Positions 1-9,446 of a stretch of DNA of 64,000 nucleotides are shown here, one piece after another. The stretch comes from an uncultured Clostridia bacterium (GTDB lineage: Bacteria; Bacillota; Clostridia; Christensenellales; Borkfalkiaceae). Numbering within the stretch: position 1 is the stretch's first letter; every line of letters begins with the position of its first letter. The position numbers and the translations under genes were made by a program. The stretch lies in contig CANPZV010000004.1 in NCBI GenBank assembly GCA_947589285.1, positions 1 to 64,000 of the forward strand, written 5' to 3'. Under the pieces are notes generated by a model. It ran no database searches. It had not been told where the DNA came from and saw only the letters and a program-made list of their open reading frames with translations.

Positions 1-111
1 TTAGACTATCTCAACGACGGCGTACTGCACTGATTTTTTTCTTCCAACCCCGTCTCATATGTTTGACAAACCTACAGGAAATGCACGCCGCTTCCTCTCC
101 CGAAAATCGCA

Positions 112-138
112 ACAAAAAAACGGCCCGAAAGCCGTTTT
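112..138 (-). terminator. Rho-independent terminator of the cold-shock gene
   Basis: aaaaacggc-ccgaaa-gccgttttt hairpin just 3' of the csp ORF. Confidence 0.7.
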
Positions 139-150
139 TCGTTCCTTGAT

Positions 151-363
151 TCAGGAAAGAGGGACCACGTTGATCGCGCGAAGTTTCCCGCTGTTCTTGG
201 GATCGGGAGCCGTATCGAACGACACCTTCTGCCCCTCCTTCAGCGTGTGGAAACCGTCCATCTGAATGGCGGAGTAATGCACGAAAATGTCGTCTCCCCC
301 TTCGTCGTTGGCAATGAAGCCGAAACCCTTGCCGTCATTGAACCATTTCACAGTTCCGTTCAC
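151..363 (-). CDS. cspA: Cold-shock protein (CSD family)
   Basis: [36 protein letters not shown] start at 363 preceded by AGGAGG, so the track ATG is too early. Confidence 0.93.
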   Translation of the reverse strand: MNGTVKWFNDGKGFGFIANDEGGDDIFVHYSAIQMDGFHTLKEGQKVSFDTAPDPKNSGKLRAINVVPLS

Positions 364-423
364 TTTGTAACCTCCTATTGGCACGGTTGAAAGAGATGTC
401 GCGTTTTACCCGCACCATAGAGT

Positions 424-452
424 ATTATAGCATTCCTTCGGACAAATGTCAA
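424..452 (-). promoter_or_regulatory. Sigma-A promoter of csp gene
   Basis: TTGACA-17 bp-TATAAT on the minus strand. Confidence 0.8.
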
Positions 453-467
453 TACGGAAAGCAAAAA

Positions 468-2288
468 TTATTTCCCCTCTTTCAAATACTTCAGGAGAAT
501 TTTTCCGTACCCATTCGCGAAATTCTCCGTCTCCTCGGAGGTGAGCTGGCGGAAGTTCATCAGGGCGAGATAGTAGATCTGCACCGCGCCGAGCTTTGCC
601 GCCTCCTCGCCTGCCTCTTTGAGTGCCATGACGGCGGGGCATGCGGTATTCACCACGAGGGTGAGATCTTCGGGGGATTCGCCCATCTGATAGAAGCTGT
701 GCATCTCGTTCATTCTCCGCATGAATTCGGAGACGTTGATGACGGCGGGGACGGCAGTATTCTTGAATTTCTCCGTCTTGATCTTCACGGCCGTGCCGTC
801 GAGGGCCTTGGTGAAGAGATCAATAAGGTCCTTGTCCTCCCCTCCGTCCGCGTCTTTCAACGCTCCCGCGACGTCGGCGTCGATGCGCAGGAACCTGACG
901 CGCTTGGGTGCCTTATATTCGATATAGCTGATGAAGTGCGGGTCGATGTAGGTGTCGCAGACAATGGCGTCGAGGCCCGCGTCCTTGAACATCTTGATGT
1001 ATTGCGCCTGCTTGTTTTCGTCGGAGACGTAGTAGACGGCCTGCGGCTCCTTCCCCTCCTTCGCGTCGTCGTCGCTGACTTCCTCGCCGAAGAAGCTCTC
1101 CAAGGGGCGGTACTCGCCCGAAAGGTTCTTGAAGATGATGATGTCCTTGACCTTTTTATAGAAGTCCTCATCCTTGATGCAGCCGAACTTGACGAAGGTC
1201 GAAATGTCGTTCCAGCAGCTCTCATACTTGGCCCTGTCCTTTCTGAAGAGTTCCGCAAGTCTGTCGGCGACCTTCTTGGTGATGTGCGAAGCGATCTTCT
1301 GCACCTGCTTGTCGTTTTGCAGGAAGGAGCGGGAGACGTTGAGGGGAATGTCGGGGCAGTCGATGACGCCGTTCAAAAGCATCAAAAATTCGGGAATGAC
1401 CTCCTTGATGTTGTCGGCGATGTAGACCTGATTGCAGTAGAGCTTGACCTGCCCCCGCTCGAGTTCGACCTGTTTTTTGACCTTGGGGAAATAGAGGATC
1501 CCCTTGACGCGGAAGGGATAGTCCATGTTCAGGTGGATCCAGAACAGCGGTTCGTTGAAGTCGTTGAAGGTCTCGCGGTAGAAAGTTTTATACTCCTCCT
1601 CCGTGCAATCCTTCGGCTGTTTGAGGTAGAGCGGCTCAGTCGTATTGACGGGCTTTTCGTCCGCCTTCCCCTTCGGGTTGAGATAAATTTCATAGGGCAT
1701 GAAGGAGCAGTACTTCGCAAGGAGCCGCCTGATCTCTGCCTCGCGCAGGAACTCAGATTCCCCCTTTGCGATGTGCATGACGACCCTTGTGCCGCGCTCT
1801 TCTTTGTCGCACGGGCCGATGGTGTAGGTGCTGTTGCCGTCCGACGCCCAATGCACGGCCTCAGAGCCGTCTTTATAGGACTTTGTGAAGATCTCGATGT
1901 TGTCCGAAACCATGTAAGCGGAATAAAAGCCGAGGCCGAAGTGGCCGATGATGCCGTCCCCGCCCGCCTTTTCATACTTGTCCACGAAGTCTGCCGCGCC
2001 CGAGAAGGCGATCTGGGTAATGTACTTCTCCACCTCCTCCTCGGTCATGCCGATGCCGTTGTCCTCGACGGTCAGCGTGCCGGCCTTGCTGTCCGTTTTC
2101 ACGGTGATGCGGTACTTCTCGTCTGCCGCCGCTTCGCCGAGGTCGGCGAGCTTCCTGAATTTGGTGATCGCGTCCGACGCATTCGCAACGATCTCGCGGA
2201 GGAAGATGTCCTTCTCCGAATACAGCCACTTCTTGATGATGGGCATCATGTTCTCGCTCGAGATCTGAATATTCCCCTGTCTTTCCAT
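468..2288 (-). CDS. htpG: Hsp90-family chaperone HtpG
   Basis: REIVANASDAITKFR, EDNGIGMTEEEV, GHFGLGFYSAYMV motifs. Confidence 0.96.
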   Translation of the reverse strand: MERQGNIQISSENMMPIIKKWLYSEKDIFLREIVANASDAITKFRKLADLGEAAADEKYRITVKTDSKAGTLTVEDNGIGMTEEEVEKYITQIAFSGAADFVDKYEKAGGDGIIGHFGLGFYSAYMVSDNIEIFTKSYKDGSEAVHWASDGNSTYTIGPCDKEERGTRVVMHIAKGESEFLREAEIRRLLAKYCSFMPYEIYLNPKGKADEKPVNTTEPLYLKQPKDCTEEEYKTFYRETFNDFNEPLFWIHLNMDYPFRVKGILYFPKVKKQVELERGQVKLYCNQVYIADNIKEVIPEFLMLLNGVIDCPDIPLNVSRSFLQNDKQVQKIASHITKKVADRLAELFRKDRAKYESCWNDISTFVKFGCIKDEDFYKKVKDIIIFKNLSGEYRPLESFFGEEVSDDDAKEGKEPQAVYYVSDENKQAQYIKMFKDAGLDAIVCDTYIDPHFISYIEYKAPKRVRFLRIDADVAGALKDADGGEDKDLIDLFTKALDGTAVKIKTEKFKNTAVPAVINVSEFMRRMNEMHSFYQMGESPEDLTLVVNTACPAVMALKEAGEEAAKLGAVQIYYLALMNFRQLTSEETENFANGYGKILLKYLKEGK

Positions 2289-2327
2289 AATTCGCTCCTT
2301 GATTTTTCGTTCGCATATTTATAAACG

Positions 2328-2355
2328 AAAAAATCCGCCGTTAAGCGGATTTTTT
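2328..2355 (-). terminator. Rho-independent terminator downstream of ispH-rpsA
   Basis: aaaaaatccgc / gcggatttttt, 11-bp stem. Confidence 0.8.
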
Positions 2356-2369
2356 GAAATTTCATTCGA

Positions 2370-4691
2370 TTATTTGTCGCCGTTGTCGTCGTCGTTCTTG
2401 GCGAGGAGGTCTGCGATCGAAGCACCGCCGTAGCCGCCCTCCGTCCATTCGCTGTACTCTTCGCCGTCCTCGAACTCGCCGTCTCCGCCGTTGTTGCGCC
2501 TGCCGTTCTTACGGCCGCGGCGTCCGCCCTGCCCGCCTGCGGGAGCATCGTCGCGTTCGCGGCGCGGCTCTACCTCGGGACGGGGCAGAAGTGCCTTGAT
2601 GGAGAGGTTGATCTTCCTCGCTTCGGGGTCGAACTTGATGATCTTCGCATCGACTTCCTGCCCGATGGAGAGGACGGAAGTGGGATTGTCGACCCATTCG
2701 TAGGCGATCTGGGAGAGGTGGACGAGCGCGTCGATGCCCTTTTCGAGCTGCACGAACGCGCCGAAGGGAACGATGCGGACGACTTTGCCGTGAACGATGT
2801 CGCCCTCGGCATACTTCTCTGCCGCAAGATCCCAAGGCTGGGGCTGGAGCTGCTTGTAGCCGATCGAGACCTTCTTGTTCTCGCGGTCGATCTTGAGGAC
2901 CTTGAACTGATAGGTCTGCCCGATCTCAAGCACATCGGTCACCTTCTTGACGCTCGACCACGACAGGTCGGAGATGTGCGCAAGGCAATCGAACCCGTTG
3001 ACGGAAACGAACGCGCCGAATGCGGTGACGCGGTCCACTCTGCCGTCCACGATGTCGTCAACATGGATGGAGTCGAAGAACTCCTCTTCCTTCTTGGCCT
3101 TGGCAGCCTCGCGTTCGGCTCTCTCCGCTTCGAGGATGACGCGCTGGGAAGCGATGATCTCCTTTCTGCGTTCCTTGCGGATCTCAAGGAGCTTCAGGCG
3201 AAGGGTCTTGCCCTTGTATTTTTCAAGATCCTTCACATATCCGGAGCGGATCTCGCTTGCGGGAATGAAAACGGGATAGGAACCGTACTCTGCGGTGAGG
3301 CCGCCCTTGTTGACGCCCGTGCAGACCACGCTGAACTCCTTGCCGTCCTCGATCTCTTTGACGAGGGCTTCGTCCTCTTTGATCTTGCGCAGAGCCTTTT
3401 CGGAGAGCTTCACCTTGGGGGTGACCTCCATGACCATGAGCTGGATCTCTTCCCCGACGCGGGCCGCATAGTCCTCGCGGTTATAGACGTCGCAGTCGAG
3501 TTCTTCCTTCGCAAGAAGGATCTCGAGCTTTCCCGAAGCGGAAACGTAAACGCCTTCGTCCGTTGCGGAAACGATGTTGGCGGAAATGATCTGCCCTTTC
3601 TTGTAGCGCACGTTCCTGCCGAGATCTTCGACGACCTTTTCCATCAGGCTCTCCTGCGCCTGAGGGGCGGGTTCAGCCGCAACCGCATCGGCTACGGGCG
3701 CGTCCTGAACTTCGGGAGCGGGGACCGCTTCCTCTGCCGCGGGCGTTTCTTCCGCCACGGGAGCCGCGGCTTCCTCGGCCACGGGTGCTTCCACTGCCGC
3801 CGCGACTTCCTCGGTCACGGGCGTTTCTTCGGAGACTTCCGTCGTCTCCTGTACTTCCGCATTGTTTTCTGCCATCTTGAAGAGAACCTCCTGAGTCTGC
3901 CGATCGGGAGTGCTTGCCCCCGCTATGATGCCGACCCTCTTAAAATTTTTGATTTTGTTATATTCGAAATCGTCCGCGCCGCTGAGCCAAAAGACGGGCT
4001 TCCCCTTTGCGGACGCAATTTCGCAGAGCTTTGCCGTGTTGCTGCTGTTCTTCCCGCCGATCACCAGCACGGCGTCGCAAAGTTCGGCCAAACTTTCGGC
4101 CTCTCTCTGCCTTCGTACAGTAGTATAACAAATTGTCCGAAAAATCTCAACTGTTTTGGGGCACACATTTTTAAGATTTTTTGCAATTTTTGAAAAACTT
4201 TGCTCCGAAAACGTGGTTTGGGAGACCAAAACGACGTTTTTGCCGCGCAACTCGCCGAAGTCGGCGTCCTCCGAGGAGAAAACATGGCACTCCCCGCCGC
4301 AGTGACCGATCAGCCCTTTGACTTCGGGATGCTCCTTCTCCCCCGCGATCGCGACAATTTTCCCCTCCTCTCCCGCGCGGCGGACGATCTCCTGCGTGCG
4401 CCTCACGAAGGGACAGGTACAGTCGATGATCCTGATGTTCTTCTCCCCGCAGAGGCGGTAGACGTCGAGGGACGCGCCGTGGGAGCGGATGATGAGGGAC
4501 GCGCCGCACGGGACCTCCTCGGGGGAGGAGACCGTCACGATCCCCCGCGCGGCGAGGTCGGAGACGACCTGCCTGTTATGGATAAGCTCGCCGAGGACAT
4601 ATGTGTTTTCGGGCGGGACGGAAAAGGCGGTGTCCACAGCCCGCTTCACGCCCGCGCAAAATCCGCTGTTCTTTGCGACAAAGACCTGCAA
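2370..4691 (-). CDS. ispH-rpsA: 4-hydroxy-3-methylbut-2-enyl diphosphate reductase fused to S1 RNA-binding-domain protein
   Basis: N-terminal IspH (AKNSGFCAGVKRAVDTA, HNRQVV, GTICYTT..RQ-like), Ala/Pro/Glu-rich linker, then S1 repeats (GKVVRIVPFGAFVQLEKGIDALVHLSQIA). Confidence 0.93.
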   Translation of the reverse strand: MQVFVAKNSGFCAGVKRAVDTAFSVPPENTYVLGELIHNRQVVSDLAARGIVTVSSPEEVPCGASLIIRSHGASLDVYRLCGEKNIRIIDCTCPFVRRTQEIVRRAGEEGKIVAIAGEKEHPEVKGLIGHCGGECHVFSSEDADFGELRGKNVVLVSQTTFSEQSFSKIAKNLKNVCPKTVEIFRTICYTTVRRQREAESLAELCDAVLVIGGKNSSNTAKLCEIASAKGKPVFWLSGADDFEYNKIKNFKRVGIIAGASTPDRQTQEVLFKMAENNAEVQETTEVSEETPVTEEVAAAVEAPVAEEAAAPVAEETPAAEEAVPAPEVQDAPVADAVAAEPAPQAQESLMEKVVEDLGRNVRYKKGQIISANIVSATDEGVYVSASGKLEILLAKEELDCDVYNREDYAARVGEEIQLMVMEVTPKVKLSEKALRKIKEDEALVKEIEDGKEFSVVCTGVNKGGLTAEYGSYPVFIPASEIRSGYVKDLEKYKGKTLRLKLLEIRKERRKEIIASQRVILEAERAEREAAKAKKEEEFFDSIHVDDIVDGRVDRVTAFGAFVSVNGFDCLAHISDLSWSSVKKVTDVLEIGQTYQFKVLKIDRENKKVSIGYKQLQPQPWDLAAEKYAEGDIVHGKVVRIVPFGAFVQLEKGIDALVHLSQIAYEWVDNPTSVLSIGQEVDAKIIKFDPEARKINLSIKALLPRPEVEPRRERDDAPAGGQGGRRGRKNGRRNNGGDGEFEDGEEYSEWTEGGYGGASIADLLAKNDDDNGDK

Positions 4692-5492
4692 TTATTTGTC
4701 CTTCTTCTTTTTCTTTTTTTTGCTTGCGAGATAGGCGCGGTGTTCCTCTCTGAGGGCGTAGAGCCTCTGTTTGAGCTTCTCCTCGGCCTCGTCGTAGTCC
4801 GCCGCGGTCATGCGTTTGTCGTAATATTCCGAAAGCTCCATCGGCTCGCCGAACATGACGTGCGTCACATGAAAGACGCGCGGACGGTTGCAGATGACAA
4901 AGGGAATGATGGGCGTCTTTGTCTTGATGGCGAGCATGGCCGCGCCGCCGTGGAAGGGCAAGAACTCCTCGTCGGAGACCTTGTTGCGCGTCCCCTCGGG
5001 GAAGAGGGAGAGTTTTTCCCCGTTCTTCAAGACCTTCATGGCGTCCATGAGCGTGCGGTAGTCCGATCCGTCCCGCAGAGCGGGGATCCCCCCCACGCGG
5101 CAGATCCAAGGCCCGATCACGGGCGCAGTGAGCAGGGACTCCTTCAAGAGGTAGTGGATGCCCTCCCACGTCGTATGGGCGGGATAAAACACGTCCCAGA
5201 TGCAGTAGTGGTTCCCGAAGTAGATGCACGCCCCGGGACCGACCTTCTTATGCCCGTAGAGCTTGAAGGGATAGACCAAAAAATGGATGGGATAGAAGAG
5301 GATGCGCAAAAAATTCATGGCGTGCATAATGTGCAGTCCCTTCTTGTTGGCGGGAAAGAGCAGTTTGCGCTTTGCCATGGCCTTTTCGCGCTTTTTTTCG
5401 AGCTTTTCCTGCTTTTTCAACCGCTTTTGTTCGGCTTTCAGCTCCTTTTTCGTGAGCTGTTTTGTCTCCTGCTGTTCAAGTTCTTCGGTCAT
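4692..5492 (-). CDS. plsC: 1-acyl-sn-glycerol-3-phosphate acyltransferase
   Basis: PlsC family motifs (FGNHYCIWD, FPEGTRNK). Confidence 0.85.
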   Translation of the reverse strand: MTEELEQQETKQLTKKELKAEQKRLKKQEKLEKKREKAMAKRKLLFPANKKGLHIMHAMNFLRILFYPIHFLVYPFKLYGHKKVGPGACIYFGNHYCIWDVFYPAHTTWEGIHYLLKESLLTAPVIGPWICRVGGIPALRDGSDYRTLMDAMKVLKNGEKLSLFPEGTRNKVSDEEFLPFHGGAAMLAIKTKTPIIPFVICNRPRVFHVTHVMFGEPMELSEYYDKRMTAADYDEAEEKLKQRLYALREEHRAYLASKKKKKKKDK

Positions 5493-6496
5493 ATCTTCTC
5501 CTGCATCGCGCGCTTGATCGTCTCCACGACTTCATCGACGGTCATGTCGGACGTGTCGATGAGGACGGCGTCCTCCGCCTGTTTGAGGGGGGCGATCTCG
5601 CGGTTCATATCCTGTTCGTCGCGGCGGATCATCTCCGCCTTCAGCGTCTCGAAATCGACTTCCGTGCCCTTGGCCTTCAACTCCTCATGCCTGCGCCTTG
5701 CGCGTACCTCGGGCGAGGCGGTCAGATAGAATTTGAAGTCCGCGTCGGGCAGGACAAACGTGCCGATATCCCTCCCGTCCAGCACGCAGGACATCTTTCC
5801 CGCGATCTCCCGCTGTTTTTCGACGAGGTGCATTCTCACGCTCGCGTGTTTCGAGACGGTGGACGAGGCGAGTGAGACGGCATTTTGGCGGATCGCCTCG
5901 GAGACGTCCCTGCCGTCGAGGAGGGTCCTCTGCACGCCGTTCTCATAAACGACGTCGAGCTTGACGTCCCGCATGAGGGCGACGACCGCGGCCTCGTCGG
6001 TGAGGTCGATCCCCTCTTCAAGTCCCTTGAGGGCGCATGCGCGGTACATCGCGCCCGTATCGAGATAGAGAATGTTGTATTCCTTGGCGAGCAACTTTGC
6101 GACGGTGGATTTGCCGCTCCCCGCGGGGCCGTCTATCGCAATGTTGAACTTCCCCGCGATGTCCTTCCGCAGAACTTTTGCGCCGCGGAGATAGACGTGC
6201 GCGGGAGCGATATTTTTTTCCACAAACAACATACAGCGGATGCAGAGAGGAAGTCCCCCGTCGATATCGGGTTCCTGCGCGGAGAAGAGAGAACAGCCGA
6301 TAAAGCCCGCCTCCCGCGCGGCCTTGGCGGGGTAATAGGAATGGATATCGGAAGTGCTGGAAAAGACAAGGCTCACCACCTCATCCCGTTTGAGAGAATT
6401 TCTGCTCTCGATCTGTTCAAGGAGTTCCGAAACGGCCCTTTGGATCTCCTCCTTTGTGTCGCTCGCAATGGTCGTAGCACCCCGAATTACAATCAT
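5489..6496 (-). CDS. AroH-type chorismate mutase fused to cytidylate kinase
   Basis: N-term IRGATTIASDTKEEI..SAQEPDIDGGLPLCIR (AroH); C-term FNIAIDGPAGSGKSTVAKLLA..LDTGAMYRA..DGRDIGTFVLPDADFKFYLTA (Cmk). Confidence 0.92.
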   Translation of the reverse strand: MIVIRGATTIASDTKEEIQRAVSELLEQIESRNSLKRDEVVSLVFSSTSDIHSYYPAKAAREAGFIGCSLFSAQEPDIDGGLPLCIRCMLFVEKNIAPAHVYLRGAKVLRKDIAGKFNIAIDGPAGSGKSTVAKLLAKEYNILYLDTGAMYRACALKGLEEGIDLTDEAAVVALMRDVKLDVVYENGVQRTLLDGRDVSEAIRQNAVSLASSTVSKHASVRMHLVEKQREIAGKMSCVLDGRDIGTFVLPDADFKFYLTASPEVRARRRHEELKAKGTEVDFETLKAEMIRRDEQDMNREIAPLKQAEDAVLIDTSDMTVDEVVETIKRAMQEKI

Positions 6497-6562
6497 GTCT
6501 GCCTCCGATGTTTTTCTCTGTCAATTATACCCGCCGCGGCGCGAAAAGTCAAACGAATGAAC

Positions 6563-7786
6563 TCACTTCGCGCCGACCGATTTTCCCGCCGCATAGCCCG
6601 TGGAAAAGGCGATCTGAAGATTGAATCCGCCCGTGAAGGCGTCAACGTCGAGGACCTCGCCGCAGAGGTACAGCCCCTTGACGAGTTTGCTCTCCATGGT
6701 CTTGGGATCGACCTCCCTGAGATCGACCCCGCCCGAGGTCACGACTGCCTCGCCGAATCCCCGCAGGGAGACGGGAAAGAGCGGGAAACGCTTCAGAGCG
6801 GAGAGGAGACGCCCTCTCTCCTCCTTCGTGACCGCATTTGCCCGCTTTTCGGGCGGAATGCCTGCAAAATTGAGGATATGAATGCCCAAACTTGCGGGCA
6901 AAAGGCCGCGGATGACGCTCTTCATCTGCTCGTTTTTGCGCTCCGAGAGGTCGCGGAGAAGCCTGCCGTCCAGCATTTTGTCGTCGAGCGCGGGCTTGAA
7001 ATCGACGCTCAGCTCCACCGCATCGACGGGAAGCCGATTGATGAGCGCGGAGAGCGAGAGAATGAGCGGCCCGCTTACCCCATAGTGGGTGAAGAGTAGC
7101 TCGCCAAGCTCCGAAAAGAGTATTTTCCCGTTGTATTTTGCCGTGAGAACGGCGTTCTTCACCGAAACGCCCTGCACAGAGGAGAAGTTTCCCTTCAGGT
7201 CAAGCCCCGTCAGGGAGGGTCGGCAGGGAACGACGGTGTGCCCGAGAGCGCGGGCGAACTTGTACCCGTCCCCCGTCGAACCCGTGGACGGATAGGAAAG
7301 TCCCCCCGTCGCAAGAATGACAGCGTCGCACGGAATTTGCCCTTTTGCGGTAATTATGCCACGCATAGTACTATGCAAAACGTCCAAATCCAAGACTTCG
7401 GTGTTGAGTTCAAAGCGGACGCCTGCTCTTCTGCACGCTTTTTCGAGCGTTTTTGTGACGTCGCTCGCGTGGTCGGAGACGGGAAAGACGCGGTTCCCGC
7501 GCTCCACTTTCAGGGGGAGACCCTCCCCCTCGAGGAACTCCATGAGGCTCTGCGGCGGGAAACGGTAGATCGCGCCGCGCAGAAACTTTTCTCCGCGGAC
7601 GACGTTTTGAAGGAACTCTTCGGGCGGACAGTCGTTCGTGACGTTGCAGCGGCCCTTCCCCGTGATGTAGAGTTTCTTCCCGAGTTTTTCGTTTTTCTCG
7701 ACGAGGGTGACTTCGTTCCCGCTCTCTGCGGCGGCATAGGCCGCCATGAGACCGCTCGCTCCCCCGCCGATGACGGCAACTTTCAT
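6563..7786 (-). CDS. HI0933-like NAD(P)/FAD-dependent oxidoreductase
   Basis: VAVIGGGASGLMAAYAAA; GRCNVTN; ILATGGLSYPSTGSTGDGY; GEVLDVDAFTGGFNLQIAFSTGYAAG. Confidence 0.92.
   Translation of the reverse strand: MKVAVIGGGASGLMAAYAAAESGNEVTLVEKNEKLGKKLYITGKGRCNVTNDCPPEEFLQNVVRGEKFLRGAIYRFPPQSLMEFLEGEGLPLKVERGNRVFPVSDHASDVTKTLEKACRRAGVRFELNTEVLDLDVLHSTMRGIITAKGQIPCDAVILATGGLSYPSTGSTGDGYKFARALGHTVVPCRPSLTGLDLKGNFSSVQGVSVKNAVLTAKYNGKILFSELGELLFTHYGVSGPLILSLSALINRLPVDAVELSVDFKPALDDKMLDGRLLRDLSERKNEQMKSVIRGLLPASLGIHILNFAGIPPEKRANAVTKEERGRLLSALKRFPLFPVSLRGFGEAVVTSGGVDLREVDPKTMESKLVKGLYLCGEVLDVDAFTGGFNLQIAFSTGYAAGKSVGAK
7352..7382 (+). repeat. Dispersed ~31-bp palindromic element, copy A (inside the HI0933-like gene)
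   Basis: aattatgccacgcatagtactatgcaaaacg; cf. copies at 14803, 42038, 49822, 59092. Confidence 0.7.
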
Positions 7787-7839
7787 GGATCCTCCATGGA
7801 AAACGAGGGCGAACGCCCCCGCTCACTCTTCAAATCGTT

Positions 7840-9291
7840 TTATACGGGATAGACGCCCGTCTTTGCGAGGTCCATATCGACGCCCCGTCTTGCCGCCATT
7901 CTCCATTTGAAGAAGTTTTCGGCGACTTCGGGGAAGGACGCGTAGGAGAGAACGTCCTCATCGGGGATATCCTCCCGCTTCGCGTAGAATCCCTTTTGGA
8001 AAAGCTCTTCCTTCAGACGCTCGAATTCGGGTTCGAGGTCGTCCGCGGGGCGGTAAGTGATGCGTTTTTCGCCCTTCAGGACCTTCTCGGCGATCTCCTC
8101 GTCCACGTCCATGGGCAGACGCCCGTACTTTCCCGCAAAGAGATCCCTCGTCTCCTTGGTGACCATCTTGTATCTTTCGCCCATGACGACGTTCATCACG
8201 GCCTGCGTGCCGACGATCTGCGAGGAGGGCGTGACGAGGGGTGGATAGCCGCAATCCCTCCTCACGTTGGGAACTTCTGCGAGGACTTCGGCAAGTTTGT
8301 CCTCCTTCCCCGCCTTTTTCAGCTGGTTCATGAGGTTGGAGAGCATCCCCCCGGGGACCTGATAGATCAGCGTGTTGATGTCGATCTGACGGACCTTGGG
8401 GTTGAGCGAACCCTCCTTTTCAAGCTGTGCGGCCACCTTTTTGAAGTGTTCCGCGATCGGAATGAGCTTTTGAAGGTCGATCCCCGTGTCGTACTCCGTG
8501 CCGCGCAAGGTCGCGACGAGCGGTTCCGTCGCGGGCTGGGAAGTTCCGTTCCCGAGGGGCGAGAGCGCGGTATCAACGATGTCCACGCCCGCAAAGATCG
8601 CCATGAGATTCACCATATCCCCCGTGCCCGTCGTGTTGTGGGTGTGGAGATGGAGCTTTGTCTCGGGGCGGAGAGCTTTTTTCAGGGCCGACACGAGCTG
8701 ATAGGCGTCGAACGGCAGCAAAAGATTCGCCATATCCTTGATGCAGATGTTGTCCGCCCCCATGTCCTCATAGGTCTTGGCGAGATCTACAAAGTAGTCG
8801 AGCGTATGGACAGGGCTTGTCGTATAGGAGATCGCCGCCTCGGCAATGCCGCGCGTCGGGTCGGTCGCGCGGAGCTGGCCGCCGTACTTTTTGATCGCCT
8901 TCATCGAGGCCTCGATATTGCGGGGGTCGTTGAGGGCGTCAAAGACGCGGATGACGCCGATGCCGTTCTCAAAGCACTTTTCGACGAGTTTATCGACGAG
9001 GTCGTCGGCGTAGTTGCGGTAGCCGAGAAGGTTCTGCCCGCGCAGGAGCATCTGGATCGGCGTCTTTTTGAGGTAGGTGCGGAGGGTGCGGAGCCTCTCC
9101 CACGGGTCCTCATTCAGAAATCGCATGCAAGTATCGAAGGTCGCGCCGCCCCACCCCTCGAGGGAATAGTAACCGACCTCGTCAAGCTGTGCAAGCACGG
9201 GGATCATCTGCTCCGTGCGCATTCTCGTTGCGGCATGCGACTGGTGCGCGTCCCGCAGGATCGTATCCATGATGAGTATTTTCTTTGCCAT
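7840..9291 (-). CDS. oadA: Oxaloacetate decarboxylase alpha / pyruvate carboxylase subunit B-like carboxyltransferase, no C-terminal biotin domain
   Basis: DTILRDAHQSHAATRMRTEQM..GYYSLEGWGGATFDTCMRFL; LRGQNLLGYRNYADD; ends without AMKM. Confidence 0.92.
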   Translation of the reverse strand: MAKKILIMDTILRDAHQSHAATRMRTEQMIPVLAQLDEVGYYSLEGWGGATFDTCMRFLNEDPWERLRTLRTYLKKTPIQMLLRGQNLLGYRNYADDLVDKLVEKCFENGIGVIRVFDALNDPRNIEASMKAIKKYGGQLRATDPTRGIAEAAISYTTSPVHTLDYFVDLAKTYEDMGADNICIKDMANLLLPFDAYQLVSALKKALRPETKLHLHTHNTTGTGDMVNLMAIFAGVDIVDTALSPLGNGTSQPATEPLVATLRGTEYDTGIDLQKLIPIAEHFKKVAAQLEKEGSLNPKVRQIDINTLIYQVPGGMLSNLMNQLKKAGKEDKLAEVLAEVPNVRRDCGYPPLVTPSSQIVGTQAVMNVVMGERYKMVTKETRDLFAGKYGRLPMDVDEEIAEKVLKGEKRITYRPADDLEPEFERLKEELFQKGFYAKREDIPDEDVLSYASFPEVAENFFKWRMAARRGVDMDLAKTGVYPV

Positions 9292-9314
9292 TTTTATTGC
9301 TCCGATATGATAAA

Positions 9315-9443
9315 ATCAGGGGATCCTTCACTGCGTTCAGGATGAGCGGGTAAATAATATCAGGGGATCCTTCACTGCGTTCAGGATGAACGGGTAAATA
9401 AAATCAGGGGATCCTTCACTGCGTTCAGGATGAACGGGTAAAA
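9315..9443. repeat. Three tandem 44-bp repeats of the 'HPERSEGS/ILNAVKD' type
   Basis: atcaggggatccttcactgcgttcaggatgaRcgggtaaataaa repeated at 9315, 9359, 9403. Confidence 0.95.
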
Positions 9444-9446
9444 CGT

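Noticed and set aside
378-2324. 648-aa plus-strand ORF opposite htpG (and similar long antisense ORFs, e.g. 28782-30506, 14482-16101, 19202-20527)
   Set aside because: Exactly opposite well-recognised genes; low-complexity composition typical of shadow ORFs in DNA with strong third-position GC bias
4115-4150. gtacagtagtataacaaattgt in ispH as a possible sixth element
   Set aside because: Does not align with the palindrome core and encodes conserved IspH sequence (TICYTTVRRQ)
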